Shown here: positions 11,198-20,965 of the stretch, in pieces
Position numbering within the stretch: position 1 is the stretch's first letter
Layout of the letters: each line of letters opens with the position of its first letter
Assembly: GCF_029360725.1 (NCBI RefSeq)
Contig: NZ_JARKMY010000001.1
Span: forward strand, 1,550,001 to 1,614,000
From: Chryseolinea sp. H1M3-3
Lineage (GTDB): Bacteria > Bacteroidota > Bacteroidia > Cytophagales > Cyclobacteriaceae
DNA length: 64,000 nt
Direction of reading: 5' to 3'
Notes under the pieces: generated by a model
Seen by the model: only the letters and a program-made list of their open reading frames with translations
Told to the model about the DNA's origin: nothing
The model's database searches: none
Translations under genes and position numbers: made by a program

Positions 11198-14122
11198 ATG
11201 GAACAAGGGGGCGGTGAAATCATGGTCGTTGGCCAGAGCAACGTTGTATCAAGCGACATCCAAGTATCGCAGCCGGCTAGCGTATACATTGACACGTGTA
11301 GTCTGATCAACTTACTGACCGGACCAAAGGCTAATTTTCTAATTGCGAACCTGGAATTTTGGATTCTCAACAATAAGATTCAATTGTTTACCTGCAAAGT
11401 CATCGTGGAAGAATGGAACATTCAAAAAGAAAAACATCGCGATGCTTTCAGGCAGAGCCTGCAGGCAAAATATAGTCACACACACGAGGTCGCCAAAATT
11501 GAAAATCTCACAGTTCCCAAAAACCTACAGCCAAATACAGAGGTTTATGACAAACTAATAGGCAGGATAGATGACCTCCTGAAGGGTGCAGTGTTGTTAG
11601 AGGTCACCAAGGATGCAAAGGCCAGAGGCGCGGAGCGATTCGTTGTACCGAGGAAAGCTCCATTCCACAACAAGGCGGACAGCATGAACGATGCTTTCAT
11701 TATTTTCACTGCCCTAGAATATTTTCATCGGCTCAATCAATCTTTCATTTTCATTTCAGATAACAAAGGCGAGTTTGCATCTGTCGACGATAAAGAGCGG
11801 CGGATTCATCCGGAACTGATTGAAGACTTTCCAGGTGTTGAAGTCGAATACTACCGCGATATTGGGTGGGCAATTTCCGATTTACGAAAACGACTTGGCA
11901 TCTCGTTAACTCAAGAAGAAAGCGCCGTCACGATTGAAGTAAAGGAGCCGTTGATAAAAATATCGTTAGACAGAAGTCAACACTTGCTTGATCAGCTGGC
12001 TCAGTACATGCACATTATGCATCAGGATATTGTCTATGTACCACCGATGTTCATTGTTAATCAATATCCGTTTCGAATCGGCAACCAACACAGCTCTGGT
12101 TACGGCCATTTTAATGCCGAGACAAGTAATGAGAAATTGCTCGACTTATTCGTCCAACTCAGCGTCGACCAGGATGGTGCTCCGTTGCCTCATGCGCTGC
12201 AAGACGTTTTCCCTGAAGTTGTTGACGCCGTGGGGAAATCCAAAGAAGTGCTTCGGCTTTTGACGCGGGATCTAATTTTTTCAATATCCAACAACAGAGG
12301 CGGTAAGCGCATTTCAACGCGGTTTACCGGAGACCGAAATACTTGCCATTGTCCGATATGTGAGTTTCGAAGATTTAACTTTGTTGATGCATTGAAACAA
12401 TTGGCCGATGAGCCAGTAAATGAGCAGCAATACTTACAACTTGCTTACGCAAACTATCTTTGCGGAAACTATATGGCAGCGACTCGAATTCTCCAAAGGG
12501 CGCTTCCATTGCTAAAAGATAAAAATCTAAATACTTCGGCTTTCATTTCAGAATTCAACTTATCGAAGCTTGGAATATTTCTATTCAACAGTTATTTCAA
12601 AGACAAGGACATAGAGCAACTGGCAAATTTGTTAATGGCTATAAATCCAGCCGAGCGAATGCCCAACTATGCTGCACCTCACAATCGCGAGGTATTGGAA
12701 TATTTGTCCGAAGACAATTTCTTGAAATCAACTAAAGAGAAGGCACATGAACTTCACTACAAGCTTCTTGATAATTACTTTCATAGTTTGTCCGGTGGAT
12801 TTAGTTCAAACACCTATGTGTGGTCGCTGATAAATCAACTTGCGCAGATCGATTCATTTTTGACAGACAATCGCATTATCTTCAACAAATTCAACGAATT
12901 TTCGAATCTAGCTGATCGGATTTTTGAAGCGATGTTTGCATCACATGCCGTGAAAGCAGAGTCGGGAAGTCGCCTGGTAAGTTTCGACGATTGGATACTT
13001 CAGCGAATGATGCTGTACGGTACAGCGGAAAACCTTAATAAGTACTATTTACGATACAAGATTAAGAAACTTGCCTACGAAAGAGAAGATGATCAAGAGG
13101 GAACATTTGTTGACAGCTTGAATAACTTTTTCTCTGGCGTGAGAGAACTCTCCAAAGCAGTAAGGAAATATTGTGAGTTGGACGGTGACAGCTTTTGGGA
13201 CTATTACAACCGGTTGTTTTCGAATGCGATCGTGCTAATTTCCATAACACAGATATCACCGCCTACCCTCATGGCGTTGATCGGGAAAGTCATTGATTTT
13301 CTTGAGAGCGAAGATTGCATCGATGCGGAAAACTTGAAGCGTGTCCGATCCCTAATCGTCCGGGTCGGAATGGACTTGGATATAGAGCTCCTAAATAGAG
13401 CGATGTGGGTGTTCGTTCAAAACAGAAAGTATTTAAAAACTGGATGTGTTGAGTCTATATGTGAAATCTATTCGACTCGCAAGCTCAAGCTTTCGGTAAG
13501 AGATGCTCAACTGGATTTTATAAAGCATGCCTATACCAAGGTAGATGCCGGCGGTATTCTACAGCTGCATAGTCCGTTGATCCAGATTTGTAGGATCGTG
13601 CAGGAGGAGAGCGTTGCGCAGGAGTTGAAAGCAATTATTCGCAATAATCTTCACGCAAATTTCAGATTTGAGATTTACTACGAGTCCGTCATTTTCGGAA
13701 TAATACCGTATGATGATTCTGATTTTGAGAAATTGCTTGCCAGCGTGTTACCAAGTGCAGGCCGACAGGAAATTAAGGGATTCTTGTTGGGAAGGCCCAG
13801 TGATCGATATGATGGAGTGAACCATCTACTGAATTTGGTATTCAAGATTGGTCTTGACACAAATGCGGCGAGATTCGATGTTATTCGAAAACTAAGTCCA
13901 TATTACGAATGGCTGCTGAACATGGAGGAATTCGACTATGGAAATTTTGATCCGGCGTGGATTTCTGAATATAAAACGAGATACTATTTTCGAAGAATTG
14001 CAAGTTGCACCAAAGTTCGTGAGTATTTAGAATCTCAATTGAAGGACGAGGTAATATCTGATTTAGAAAAGCAATACTATTCGATCTATATTCGAAAGCC
14101 GTGGGACGTGCGGGAAGAATAG
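11198..14122 (+). CDS. Large PIN-nuclease protein with helical repeats
   Basis: A 974-aa protein. Residues 28-200 form a PIN domain: YIDTCSLINLL with D32, E71/E72 in IVEEWN, ADSMNDAF with D161 and D165, and FIFISDN with D188. These acidic residues bind the metal ions used for RNA cleavage. Near residue 383 is a CHCPIC cluster that could bind zinc. The rest is alpha-helical with TPR-like repeats (QLAYANYLCGNYMAATRILQ). M9 is an alternative start. With the divergent HEPN gene it forms a likely defence or toxin locus; the RNA target is unknown. Confidence 0.65.
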   Translation: MEQGGGEIMVVGQSNVVSSDIQVSQPASVYIDTCSLINLLTGPKANFLIANLEFWILNNKIQLFTCKVIVEEWNIQKEKHRDAFRQSLQAKYSHTHEVAKIENLTVPKNLQPNTEVYDKLIGRIDDLLKGAVLLEVTKDAKARGAERFVVPRKAPFHNKADSMNDAFIIFTALEYFHRLNQSFIFISDNKGEFASVDDKERRIHPELIEDFPGVEVEYYRDIGWAISDLRKRLGISLTQEESAVTIEVKEPLIKISLDRSQHLLDQLAQYMHIMHQDIVYVPPMFIVNQYPFRIGNQHSSGYGHFNAETSNEKLLDLFVQLSVDQDGAPLPHALQDVFPEVVDAVGKSKEVLRLLTRDLIFSISNNRGGKRISTRFTGDRNTCHCPICEFRRFNFVDALKQLADEPVNEQQYLQLAYANYLCGNYMAATRILQRALPLLKDKNLNTSAFISEFNLSKLGIFLFNSYFKDKDIEQLANLLMAINPAERMPNYAAPHNREVLEYLSEDNFLKSTKEKAHELHYKLLDNYFHSLSGGFSSNTYVWSLINQLAQIDSFLTDNRIIFNKFNEFSNLADRIFEAMFASHAVKAESGSRLVSFDDWILQRMMLYGTAENLNKYYLRYKIKKLAYEREDDQEGTFVDSLNNFFSGVRELSKAVRKYCELDGDSFWDYYNRLFSNAIVLISITQISPPTLMALIGKVIDFLESEDCIDAENLKRVRSLIVRVGMDLDIELLNRAMWVFVQNRKYLKTGCVESICEIYSTRKLKLSVRDAQLDFIKHAYTKVDAGGILQLHSPLIQICRIVQEESVAQELKAIIRNNLHANFRFEIYYESVIFGIIPYDDSDFEKLLASVLPSAGRQEIKGFLLGRPSDRYDGVNHLLNLVFKIGLDTNAARFDVIRKLSPYYEWLLNMEEFDYGNFDPAWISEYKTRYYFRRIASCTKVREYLESQLKDEVISDLEKQYYSIYIRKPWDVREE

Positions 14123-14297
14123 ACTTTTGTGCAAGCCAATAGTTTCGATTTTTTGTATATTTACTCCCAATTACGAATTGAACTAAACGACTCTTTTTGT
14201 AAAGGTGGAAATTCGGGATAAAGAATATTCATTCCTTACAAAAATTTGACATACAACGCATAGGCTGGAGTTAAAAACTCCCTCCTCCTCTGCTGAG

Positions 14298-14315
14298 CCC
14301 CGATAGCCATCGGGG
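14298..14315. repeat. Palindrome of the CCCGATAGYTATCGGG family, copy 4
   Basis: CCCCGATAGCCATCGGGG, outside a complete tRNA gene. It follows a T-arm-like sequence GGAG-TTAAAAA-CTCC, so it may also sit beside a tRNA remnant. Confidence 0.6.
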
Positions 14316-14330
14316 TCAAAGAGAATCAAA

Positions 14331-14366
14331 ACCTCGAATTCGTAATGGATTCGAGGTTTTTTGTTT
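14331..14366. terminator. Bidirectional intrinsic terminator
   Basis: Inverted repeat ACCTCGAAT / ATTCGAGGT, with A-rich sequence before and T-rich sequence after. It separates the convergent PIN gene and the methyltransferase gene. Confidence 0.75.
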
Positions 14367-14401
14367 TTCAACGCCTTTCACACGGTATAATATCTCCCTT
14401 A

Positions 14402-15211
14402 TTATTTTGCCTTCTTAGAGACAACAAAAATTTTGCCCGTGGGGGCGTAATCACCAAATGGTTCTGATTCAAACTGAGGATTCTCTTTCAGGAATTCTTC
14501 AAAGGCCTTGTATTCACCAAAATCCTTGTCATCCTTCCAGTCGTCAAAAAATACAATAGCAAGATCTTTAATAAGGGGAACACAAAAAGTAAGCGCAGCC
14601 TTGGAGGAAGAGTAAATATCACAATCTATCATGATGACACTGGCTTTGGTAATCGAATGTTTTTTCACTGTTTCTGGGGTTAACGTCTCATTGAACCAGC
14701 CTTTGATGAGGAACGTTCTAGACCAATCTACCCCTCGGTCAGTTAAAAGTTTTCTGGTAAATTCAATGGGGCTGGCAAATTGTCCAGGCTTCCACACACC
14801 GCCATCTTCGTTCGCAGCACTTTCTGGCATACCTTCAAAAGAGTCGAAGCCAAAAAGGCGAACATCGTTCAACTTTAATTCTTTTAATACACGATGCATA
14901 CAACTCAACGAACTCCCGTGGGAAACGCCAAATTCGAGATAATCACCTTTCGCATCATGACCAATCCTTTCAATGATGTATTTCCATGCCCTGTTATACT
15001 TAGGTTCAATTTCGGCTGAACTGACCAACGGGATAAAAACATTATCCATCGTAAGCTTTTCAATTTTTTTATTGGCTGACTCCGGTAAAAGCCCCCGTAC
15101 CATTCGGTAAAGTTTATTAAGACGGAAAAATCTAGCAATAATTATTAGAGCACTGTCAGAAGTTCTCATAAGTAAAAAATATAGTTGGAAAAATTTTAAA
15201 ATATAAATCAC
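14402..15211 (-). CDS. TylF/MycF-type O-methyltransferase
   Basis: A 269-aa protein. It shows the SAM-dependent TylF fold: GDYLEFGVSHGSSLSCM (SAM-binding glycine motif), LFGFDSFEGMP, and the metal-ligand motif VIMIDCDIYSSSKAAL followed by FFDDW. Members methylate sugar hydroxyls, for example in macrolides or surface glycans. The N-terminal 30 residues are hydrophobic. It is a single-gene unit, with no biosynthetic cluster around it, so the substrate is unknown; polysaccharide modification is likely. Confidence 0.85.
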   Translation of the reverse strand: MIYILKFFQLYFLLMRTSDSALIIIARFFRLNKLYRMVRGLLPESANKKIEKLTMDNVFIPLVSSAEIEPKYNRAWKYIIERIGHDAKGDYLEFGVSHGSSLSCMHRVLKELKLNDVRLFGFDSFEGMPESAANEDGGVWKPGQFASPIEFTRKLLTDRGVDWSRTFLIKGWFNETLTPETVKKHSITKASVIMIDCDIYSSSKAALTFCVPLIKDLAIVFFDDWKDDKDFGEYKAFEEFLKENPQFESEPFGDYAPTGKIFVVSKKAK

Positions 15212-15644
15212 TCACTGCCTAGACGAAGCAGCATCATTAGAGGGGAATCCTGTGGTTAATACTCAGTCCTTGACTAAGGGATTCATAGTGATTATTTTAT
15301 TTCAACGTTTATTGGAGTGATGAATGTAACAAAAAGATTTGAATAATTAAGCGTCAAAATTATAAACCAAGGTACCTGGTGGGGGCATGTGATGCACTTC
15401 AATGTGGATGGCGACGATCTTTTTATCTGATTCATAAATAATCACAACTATGGACAAACAAAAAGTAAATGTTGTAGGACTCAGGAAGGGAGATAGTCTC
15501 TATCGTCGGTGATACGACTAAAGTATTGCTCTCAGGAAGGGCGAATTGTTACTAAGAAACGCAAAGATATCGAATCGGCAAATTACGGAATACGGGTTGA
15601 CCTTTAAAGCAAAAGTTTGGTGTAAACGTCAGTTTTGATCTTAG
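15212..15644. other. Intergenic region without recognised gene
   Basis: This 433-bp stretch has no ORF I would support and no RNA fold that stands out. A repeated CTCAGGAAGGG (around 15479 and 15532) is the only structure seen. Confidence 0.5.
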
Positions 15645-16913
15645 TTAAAGCAGTGGTCTGTCGGGTGTCGATATCTCGTACTGCAGCTTATGAGAAATTA
15701 AAAGGCTCAACACCGAAAAAGATGTAAACGCGAAGAATCCGGCTTGCAGGGCAGATTTGTTCGTTGTCAGAATATCAATGTTCTGAGCTAAGGTTTCTAA
15801 TTGTTTTAGCTGTTCGGTAATAATTCCTGCAAAGCCAATGTAAGCCATAAAAATCGCCACAACCATGACGTCGGCCATAGACCACTTGCCGGTTTTAAAC
15901 ACCATGAATTGTATAAATTTACTTGACTTTAAATTCGGCAAATAAACATACAGTATAGATGAGATTGATTTTGCAACAGGAAATAGGATGCTGAATGTCA
16001 GCACCAATATCCCAACACAAATCAAATCAACGCGACCTTGTGTTATCATCAGCCTGACTACCTCTAATATGCTTTTGCTTTTATAATATAACACTTGATC
16101 CTGAAAGCTCACGGACTCGCCTAAAAGACTAAAGGTCATGTTAGCAATCCGCGCATCGATTTCGATCATGGGTAATAAAAGTCCGATGATGAGAAGGACA
16201 AAACAGCTGATCGTGATAACGAGAAATTCATTTTTCGACAATCGTGTTGAAAGGATGATATATAATCCGGTTAACCCCGCCACGATCAATAAGCTATTCT
16301 CATAAGCTTTGCTCTCATCGTCCAGCGTTTTAATTTTATCTGTGAGGCCTGTTATCGCTTCGCCTCTATCCTTGTAGTTGTACTTCGTTAATATTTCGTT
16401 GTGAGTTGAGTAGTCAATCTTAGAAAAAGTATTGTCTGCATAAGCATTCATTTTTTGAATGATAAATTCTCTGACAGCTTTTCTGTTTTTCGGATTATTC
16501 ATGAAATCGATAATGTCTTCGGTGATTTTGGGAATATCTCTTTTTATGTCGCTGAATCCACCGGCCAGGGAAAGTATACTTGTTTTAAAGAATCCTGTGA
16601 GGGTTCCGGAATTTTGTTCCCGGAACCGCTGCTCGAACTGATCTATCTGTTTGTAAAGAAACGCGGAAATTTCTTTTCGCATATTATCGCGATTAGCGCC
16701 GTCGAAATTGAATTCTCCTACTTTCTTTGTGATTATCGAAGCAAGGATCTGCTTCCATTCATCAACGCTAAAAAGACCGTATTTAATTTTTGATAATTCG
16801 ATCAGGTCTTCCTTCACCATTCTTTTCTTATTCGCCGTCTTGTATACATTGAATGATAAAAAGACAATGGCACCGAAGAGAATGATAAGAATAAAGATTT
16901 TGGGTTCTTTCAT
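15645..16913 (-). CDS. Paraquat-inducible protein A-like membrane protein
   Basis: The start at 16913 (MKEPKIFILI) is preferred over an upstream one because it begins the first membrane helix. The C-terminal part shows the PqiA pattern: a helix ending in LLLPMIEI, then a FPVAKS turn and FKTGKWSMADVMVVAIFMAYIGF. In between are a coiled-coil-like soluble stretch (about residues 60-200) and several membrane helices. PqiA proteins work with MCE proteins in lipid transport between membranes; no MCE gene is near. Confidence 0.75.
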   Translation of the reverse strand: MKEPKIFILIILFGAIVFLSFNVYKTANKKRMVKEDLIELSKIKYGLFSVDEWKQILASIITKKVGEFNFDGANRDNMRKEISAFLYKQIDQFEQRFREQNSGTLTGFFKTSILSLAGGFSDIKRDIPKITEDIIDFMNNPKNRKAVREFIIQKMNAYADNTFSKIDYSTHNEILTKYNYKDRGEAITGLTDKIKTLDDESKAYENSLLIVAGLTGLYIILSTRLSKNEFLVITISCFVLLIIGLLLPMIEIDARIANMTFSLLGESVSFQDQVLYYKSKSILEVVRLMITQGRVDLICVGILVLTFSILFPVAKSISSILYVYLPNLKSSKFIQFMVFKTGKWSMADVMVVAIFMAYIGFAGIITEQLKQLETLAQNIDILTTNKSALQAGFFAFTSFSVLSLLISHKLQYEISTPDRPLL

Positions 16914-17174
16914 TGTGATGCGTTTAAATGATGCGATTAATGGTTTACGTTGTGATTGAATCGCGTCAGAATTAAAACACAAGTTAACAACAACGCGTTG
17001 GTTTCGGTTCGAACACAATATTTGCCAAGCACATAATCAGATATATCAATAGTCGTAATGCGCTTAATTGCTCAATTAGGTTGCAGATAAATCACGACAA
17101 TGGTGAAAAAATTAAAGACGCAAGGAGATTTGTAGCAAGACGAGTCACAAATGCTAAGCGTAGCCCGGTGGGCA
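16914..17174. other. Intergenic region
   Basis: Nothing recognisable except the 5' flank of the PqiA-like gene. A short relic follows at 17175. Confidence 0.4.
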
Positions 17175-17318
17175 ATGTCAAATACTGAAGAGATTCAGTC
17201 AATAATGCAAAACGATTTAACGACGATTGATATCACCCGTGTTTTAGTAGGGCAGGGAATATGGAGCATCACAGAACCAGAATTTATTTTTGCTGAGAAC
17301 GAAGTGCGATCCAGCTGA
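17175..17318 (+). pseudogene. Possible relic of ABC transporter ATPase C-terminus
   Basis: A 47-codon frame contains MQNDLTTIDITRVLVGQGIW, which resembles the C-terminal tail of Bacteroidota ABC ATPases (ITRxLVxxGI). The ATPase core is absent and the frame runs into the DUF6223 gene on the other strand. A weak call. Confidence 0.3.
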
Positions 17319-17721
17319 TGCTTGCACCAATGAGTCCAAGGAAGAGCGCTACAATAGCTCCTGCCTTTCCTCCACCCGAGCCGAAACCTCCAGTGACATT
17401 CGCCAGATGCGTTACACCGAGGAACAGCGCTACCAGCCCGAGTGCCAAGGCCGTGATGGCCCAGTGTCGCTGCGTACGCGTTCCAACTGCAGACCTTTTT
17501 TTAGCACGCCATCCAATAATCAAGCTGCTCAATCCGACTGCAACGCCTATAAGTGACTTGGCTCGCGCAGTGGTGATGCCCGTGACGTACGAATGTTTTT
17601 CACTACCGGTAGCTGCTACGTTAGACTTTTGTTCTGTTTGCGAAAACACGGTGTACGTTGCTAAAAGCGAAACGGCGATGGTGAGTATGGCTGGAAAGAT
17701 GAATGGAATAAAGCTTCTCAT
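17284..17721 (-). CDS. DUF6223-like membrane protein
   Basis: A 145-aa protein with an N-terminal hydrophobic signal/anchor and three further helices. The pattern ITTARAKSLIGVAVGLSSLIIGWRA, then ALALGLVALFLGVTHL and GGKAGAIVALFLGLIGASIS, matches the small glycine-rich DUF6223 family. No function is known. It lies 29 bp downstream of the VOC gene on the same strand and is probably co-transcribed. Confidence 0.7.
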   Translation of the reverse strand: MRSFIPFIFPAILTIAVSLLATYTVFSQTEQKSNVAATGSEKHSYVTGITTARAKSLIGVAVGLSSLIIGWRAKKRSAVGTRTQRHWAITALALGLVALFLGVTHLANVTGGFGSGGGKAGAIVALFLGLIGASISWIALRSQQK

Positions 17722-17749
17722 ATGACCATTTTTTTTGAGAATTAAGAGA

Positions 17750-18157
17750 CTATGAAATTTTTCGTTGAGGCTCGATGAGTTCGATCAAATTATCTGACGG
17801 ATCAATCATTAAAATTTGCTTTCCGCCATTACCCATTACAAGTTCGTTTCTAAACCTGGCCTTCTGGTTTTTCAGTTCTTTAATCGCAGCGTCAAGATTT
17901 TGTGTTTGTAATTGAATTCTATTCCATCCCCCTGGCTCCGGCACGGTTCCATCGGGCATTGCTTGACCAGCACCACCTGCGCCCGGTTGATTGAGTAAAA
18001 GACGCAAATTGCCTTTTGATAACATTGCAAAGCCACCTGGCGGATTCATCACCACATCAAAGCCTAATAGCTCTGTATAAAATTTCACACAAGTGTCTAT
18101 ATCATTAACAATATATCGAACACTTACGGTTTCGGAATTTAAAAAAGTGCTGCCCAT
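17750..18157 (-). CDS. VOC-family (glyoxalase-like) protein
   Basis: A 135-aa protein with two beta-alpha-beta units of the VOC fold: VRYIVNDIDTCVKFYTELLGFDVV and MLIDPSDNLIELIEP, the latter carrying the C-terminal E of the metal site. Members include glyoxalases, dioxygenases and resistance proteins; the substrate cannot be named. It stands between a DUF6223 gene and an AraC regulator on the same strand. Confidence 0.85.
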   Translation of the reverse strand: MGSTFLNSETVSVRYIVNDIDTCVKFYTELLGFDVVMNPPGGFAMLSKGNLRLLLNQPGAGGAGQAMPDGTVPEPGGWNRIQLQTQNLDAAIKELKNQKARFRNELVMGNGGKQILMIDPSDNLIELIEPQRKIS

Positions 18158-18345
18158 AATTTTAGTGTTTTGAATGTGCGATCGTTACGTGAAAAAATTA
18201 ACCTCATTGTGGTAAACATCAGGCAAGGATACTTGAGACAAGATTGCATTCAAGTCCTGCTCATTGTTTAACCTCGGCCTTACGGGATGTTTTTGTTGCA
18301 AAGAAGAAAACCTACAAAGAAATATTCTTGGAAAATTGCGACATT

Positions 18346-19173
18346 CTAATACTTGAAATCGCGTGTAGCCCGGGTGTCGATTTCCTCAGGATAGTTGATG
18401 GCATATTCTTTGGGGCTGTAGCCGGAATATTTTTTGAATTCGTTTGTAAAGTGTGACTGATCATAATAACCTGCTTCGATGGCGATTTGCGCAAGAGGTT
18501 TCCGTTGTTGGTCCATTGCCTTTAAGACATTCTTAAAACGGACGACGTTGAAAAAATCTTTTGGACTAAACCCAGAAAACTCTTTAAATTTTCTTTCGAA
18601 TTGTCTTCGTGAAAGATTACAGTCGTGCGCAAATGAAGGAATAGAAAGAATGCTGTCATTATCAACGACCGACTTAATTTTCCGCACAAAGGCTTTATCA
18701 TGATTCGGGATCATTTTAATCCTATCGAGCAAAAATTGAGAAGCCAGCTGCACGCGTTGATGATCAGTATCGGCTAACATAATTTGCTCTTCGAGCATCT
18801 TTCCCCTAAGCCCCCAAAGCGTTTCAGTGTCAATCTTCTCATTGTGCAAATGATGTGCTGGCAAATTGAAAAGCAGTTTGAATGAATAGGGATACAGGTA
18901 GACACCAAAAAGGTGAAAGCTATGCTTTGTCGAAAACTGTCTGAACTTTTGAGCCTGTCCGAAAACTCCTGAGGCAAACGTGGTCCCTTCGTCTCCGGCT
19001 AACGAGCTTATCGCCAACTTTCCTTTACAATAAAATATAAGTTCTACACAGTTGTCGGGTAGTGCACGGTGAACAAAAGTATCCATCGCGTCAACGAGCA
19101 CGTCCAAACTCCAAAAGAAGCGCACGTATTCACCAAGAATTCCTTGTGGCGTGTGCATACTATATTGCATCAT
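18346..19173 (-). CDS. AraC-family regulator with DUF6597-type sensor domain
   Basis: A 275-aa protein. The N-terminal half (GILGEYVRFFWSLDV, LPDNCVELIFYCKG) is of the DUF6597 type. The C-terminal half has two helix-turn-helix units (SIPSFAHDCNLSRRQFERKFKEFSGFSPKDFFNVVRF and PLAQIAIEAGYYDQSHFTNEFKKYSGYSP). It likely controls the VOC/DUF6223 genes downstream on the same strand, 188 bp away, or itself. Confidence 0.88.
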   Translation of the reverse strand: MMQYSMHTPQGILGEYVRFFWSLDVLVDAMDTFVHRALPDNCVELIFYCKGKLAISSLAGDEGTTFASGVFGQAQKFRQFSTKHSFHLFGVYLYPYSFKLLFNLPAHHLHNEKIDTETLWGLRGKMLEEQIMLADTDHQRVQLASQFLLDRIKMIPNHDKAFVRKIKSVVDNDSILSIPSFAHDCNLSRRQFERKFKEFSGFSPKDFFNVVRFKNVLKAMDQQRKPLAQIAIEAGYYDQSHFTNEFKKYSGYSPKEYAINYPEEIDTRATRDFKY

Positions 19174-19369
19174 TACTTAAGCCTCGTTTGTAGTTGCCAT
19201 AATCAGTTCAAAGCGCCGACCGATGTTGATGATCTTAACTATTTACTTAAGTGTCGAAATCTTTAGAATCATTTTTCAAATCTTAACATGCGCATCATTG
19301 ACTAAATTAATAATGTTATCAATTTCTGCATAAAAAAGATTCGCGTTGCATGTTGATTTCCTATCCAAG

Positions 19370-20776
19370 TTAATCCACCTCCTGGAACTTCTCATCACCA
19401 CACATCCTTACAATCTTAGGCATAAAGGTACCAAGCACTTCCACCAAATCTTTTTGATATTCCATAACCTGATGAATATCTTTATAAGCCATGGGCGCTT
19501 CATCAAGGCCTGAGCCTATCAATTCCACGCCCGCTGCTTTCAATACTTTATTTACATGACCGGGCACGATGGTCTGTTTTGCTTTTGTACGTGACATTAA
19601 TCGTCCTGCTCCGTGGGATGCTGAATTGATCGACGCGGCCAATCCTTTTCCCCGGACAATAAAACCTGAGGATGCCATTGAGCCAGGAATGATACCCAGC
19701 ACATCTTTTCCTGCTGGTGTCGCACCTTTACGATGAACGATGATGTCGTTACCAAAAGTATCTTTTGCTTTCCATGCAAAATTGTGATGGTTCTCTATCA
19801 TAGCCAACGGGGTCTCACGCAACCCTATAGCCATGCGTTCATGAATTTGGTGATGGCAGGCAGACGCGTAATCCCCGGCAAGATTCATGGCAAGCCAGTA
19901 TTCTTGTCCGGCTTCTGTGTGGAGATCAAGCCATGCTAAATGTTTTGCTTCTTGTGGTAGTCTGCAAACTCCCATAGCAATATTGGTATAATGGCGTGCG
20001 ATATTGGCGCCTAGTCCACGAGAGCCTGAATGCGAAAGCACAGCTATATATTTTCCGGGTGCTACATGAAACTCATTGATCGGATTCAATATTTCTACAA
20101 CTCCAAATTCAACAAAGTGATTCCCGCCGCCAGATGATCCAATTTGTTGCCACGCGCGATCTTTCATTGCGCGCGCAATGCTTAACTCGCTGAATTCCTT
20201 TCGATCCAGGATCTCGTGATCCTTTGGCTTTTTGAAAGTAGCTTGTCCAAACTTGGTGTTGTTAATCAATATCTTTTTAAGATCTTCTTTCTTATCCACC
20301 AAAATAGTTGATGGAAGGTCATAAAGGGTCATACACATTCTGCAACCGATATCGACTCCAACACCGTAGGGTATTACCGCATTCTTTGTAGCCAATACGC
20401 CTCCAATGGGGAGACCGTAGCCCTGATGTGCATCAGGCATCAACGCGCCGGCTACTGTTACGGGTAATTTCATCGCAGTCTCCATCTGCTGAAGGGCACC
20501 TTGCTCAATTGCTTCGGCACCATAAATCTGATAAGATTTGCCCTCCATGTTAAGCGCAACTGTTTCGTTAGCTGGTTTTAATAATTCAGCTGCAACCGGG
20601 GCCAATATGTCATCGCTGATAAAAGACGAAGGATTGCGTAATATTTGTTGTAGCAAGGCAAGCTTGTCGTCGAAGCTTAAGTGTGCGTATTGATTTTCAA
20701 CAAGATCAAGTGCAACGCCAAGTGCTTTGCCTTCTATAAAACCAATTTGCTTTAAGTCATTTCCTGTTAACTTCAT
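19370..20776 (-). CDS. rtcB: RtcB-family RNA ligase
   Basis: A 468-aa protein with the RtcB signatures: VPYGVGVDIGCRMCM (metal Cys/Asp), GSSGGGNHFVEFG, SHSGSRGLG, the HH pair in IENHHNFAW, and the guanylylation-site context SINSASHGAGRLMSR. RtcB joins RNA ends bearing 2',3'-cyclic or 3'-phosphate to 5'-OH, the ends left by tRNA anticodon nucleases and toxins. It is monocistronic here; no archease or RtcR is adjacent. It lies about 15 kb from the tRNA arrays, so a joint role is only a possibility. Confidence 0.93.
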   Translation of the reverse strand: MKLTGNDLKQIGFIEGKALGVALDLVENQYAHLSFDDKLALLQQILRNPSSFISDDILAPVAAELLKPANETVALNMEGKSYQIYGAEAIEQGALQQMETAMKLPVTVAGALMPDAHQGYGLPIGGVLATKNAVIPYGVGVDIGCRMCMTLYDLPSTILVDKKEDLKKILINNTKFGQATFKKPKDHEILDRKEFSELSIARAMKDRAWQQIGSSGGGNHFVEFGVVEILNPINEFHVAPGKYIAVLSHSGSRGLGANIARHYTNIAMGVCRLPQEAKHLAWLDLHTEAGQEYWLAMNLAGDYASACHHQIHERMAIGLRETPLAMIENHHNFAWKAKDTFGNDIIVHRKGATPAGKDVLGIIPGSMASSGFIVRGKGLAASINSASHGAGRLMSRTKAKQTIVPGHVNKVLKAAGVELIGSGLDEAPMAYKDIHQVMEYQKDLVEVLGTFMPKIVRMCGDEKFQEVD

Positions 20777-20965
20777 AGTCTTCTCTTAACGATTCAAACG
20801 ACCGGAAGGTAATGCGCAACCTTTCCGCGTGGATAAAAGTTATTTTTTTAACTATGTCGTCTGTTGATATGTTTATTAAAACGGCAAAAAAATAAGAGTG
20901 ATCTGTCGTTGGTGATGCTGCTGTCGTTAATTAGAAGCTGAAGATTTAAAGGGAGCAAACCCCTA

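Noticed and set aside
17318-17725. 135-codon plus-strand ORF across the DUF6223 gene
   Set aside because: Antisense to a membrane protein with clear helices; its own translation is Pro/Ala/Arg-rich without pattern.
19370-20776. RtcB as part of the tRNA-array system
   Set aside because: It lies about 15 kb away behind ordinary chromosomal genes with no shared operator; kept only as a loose note.
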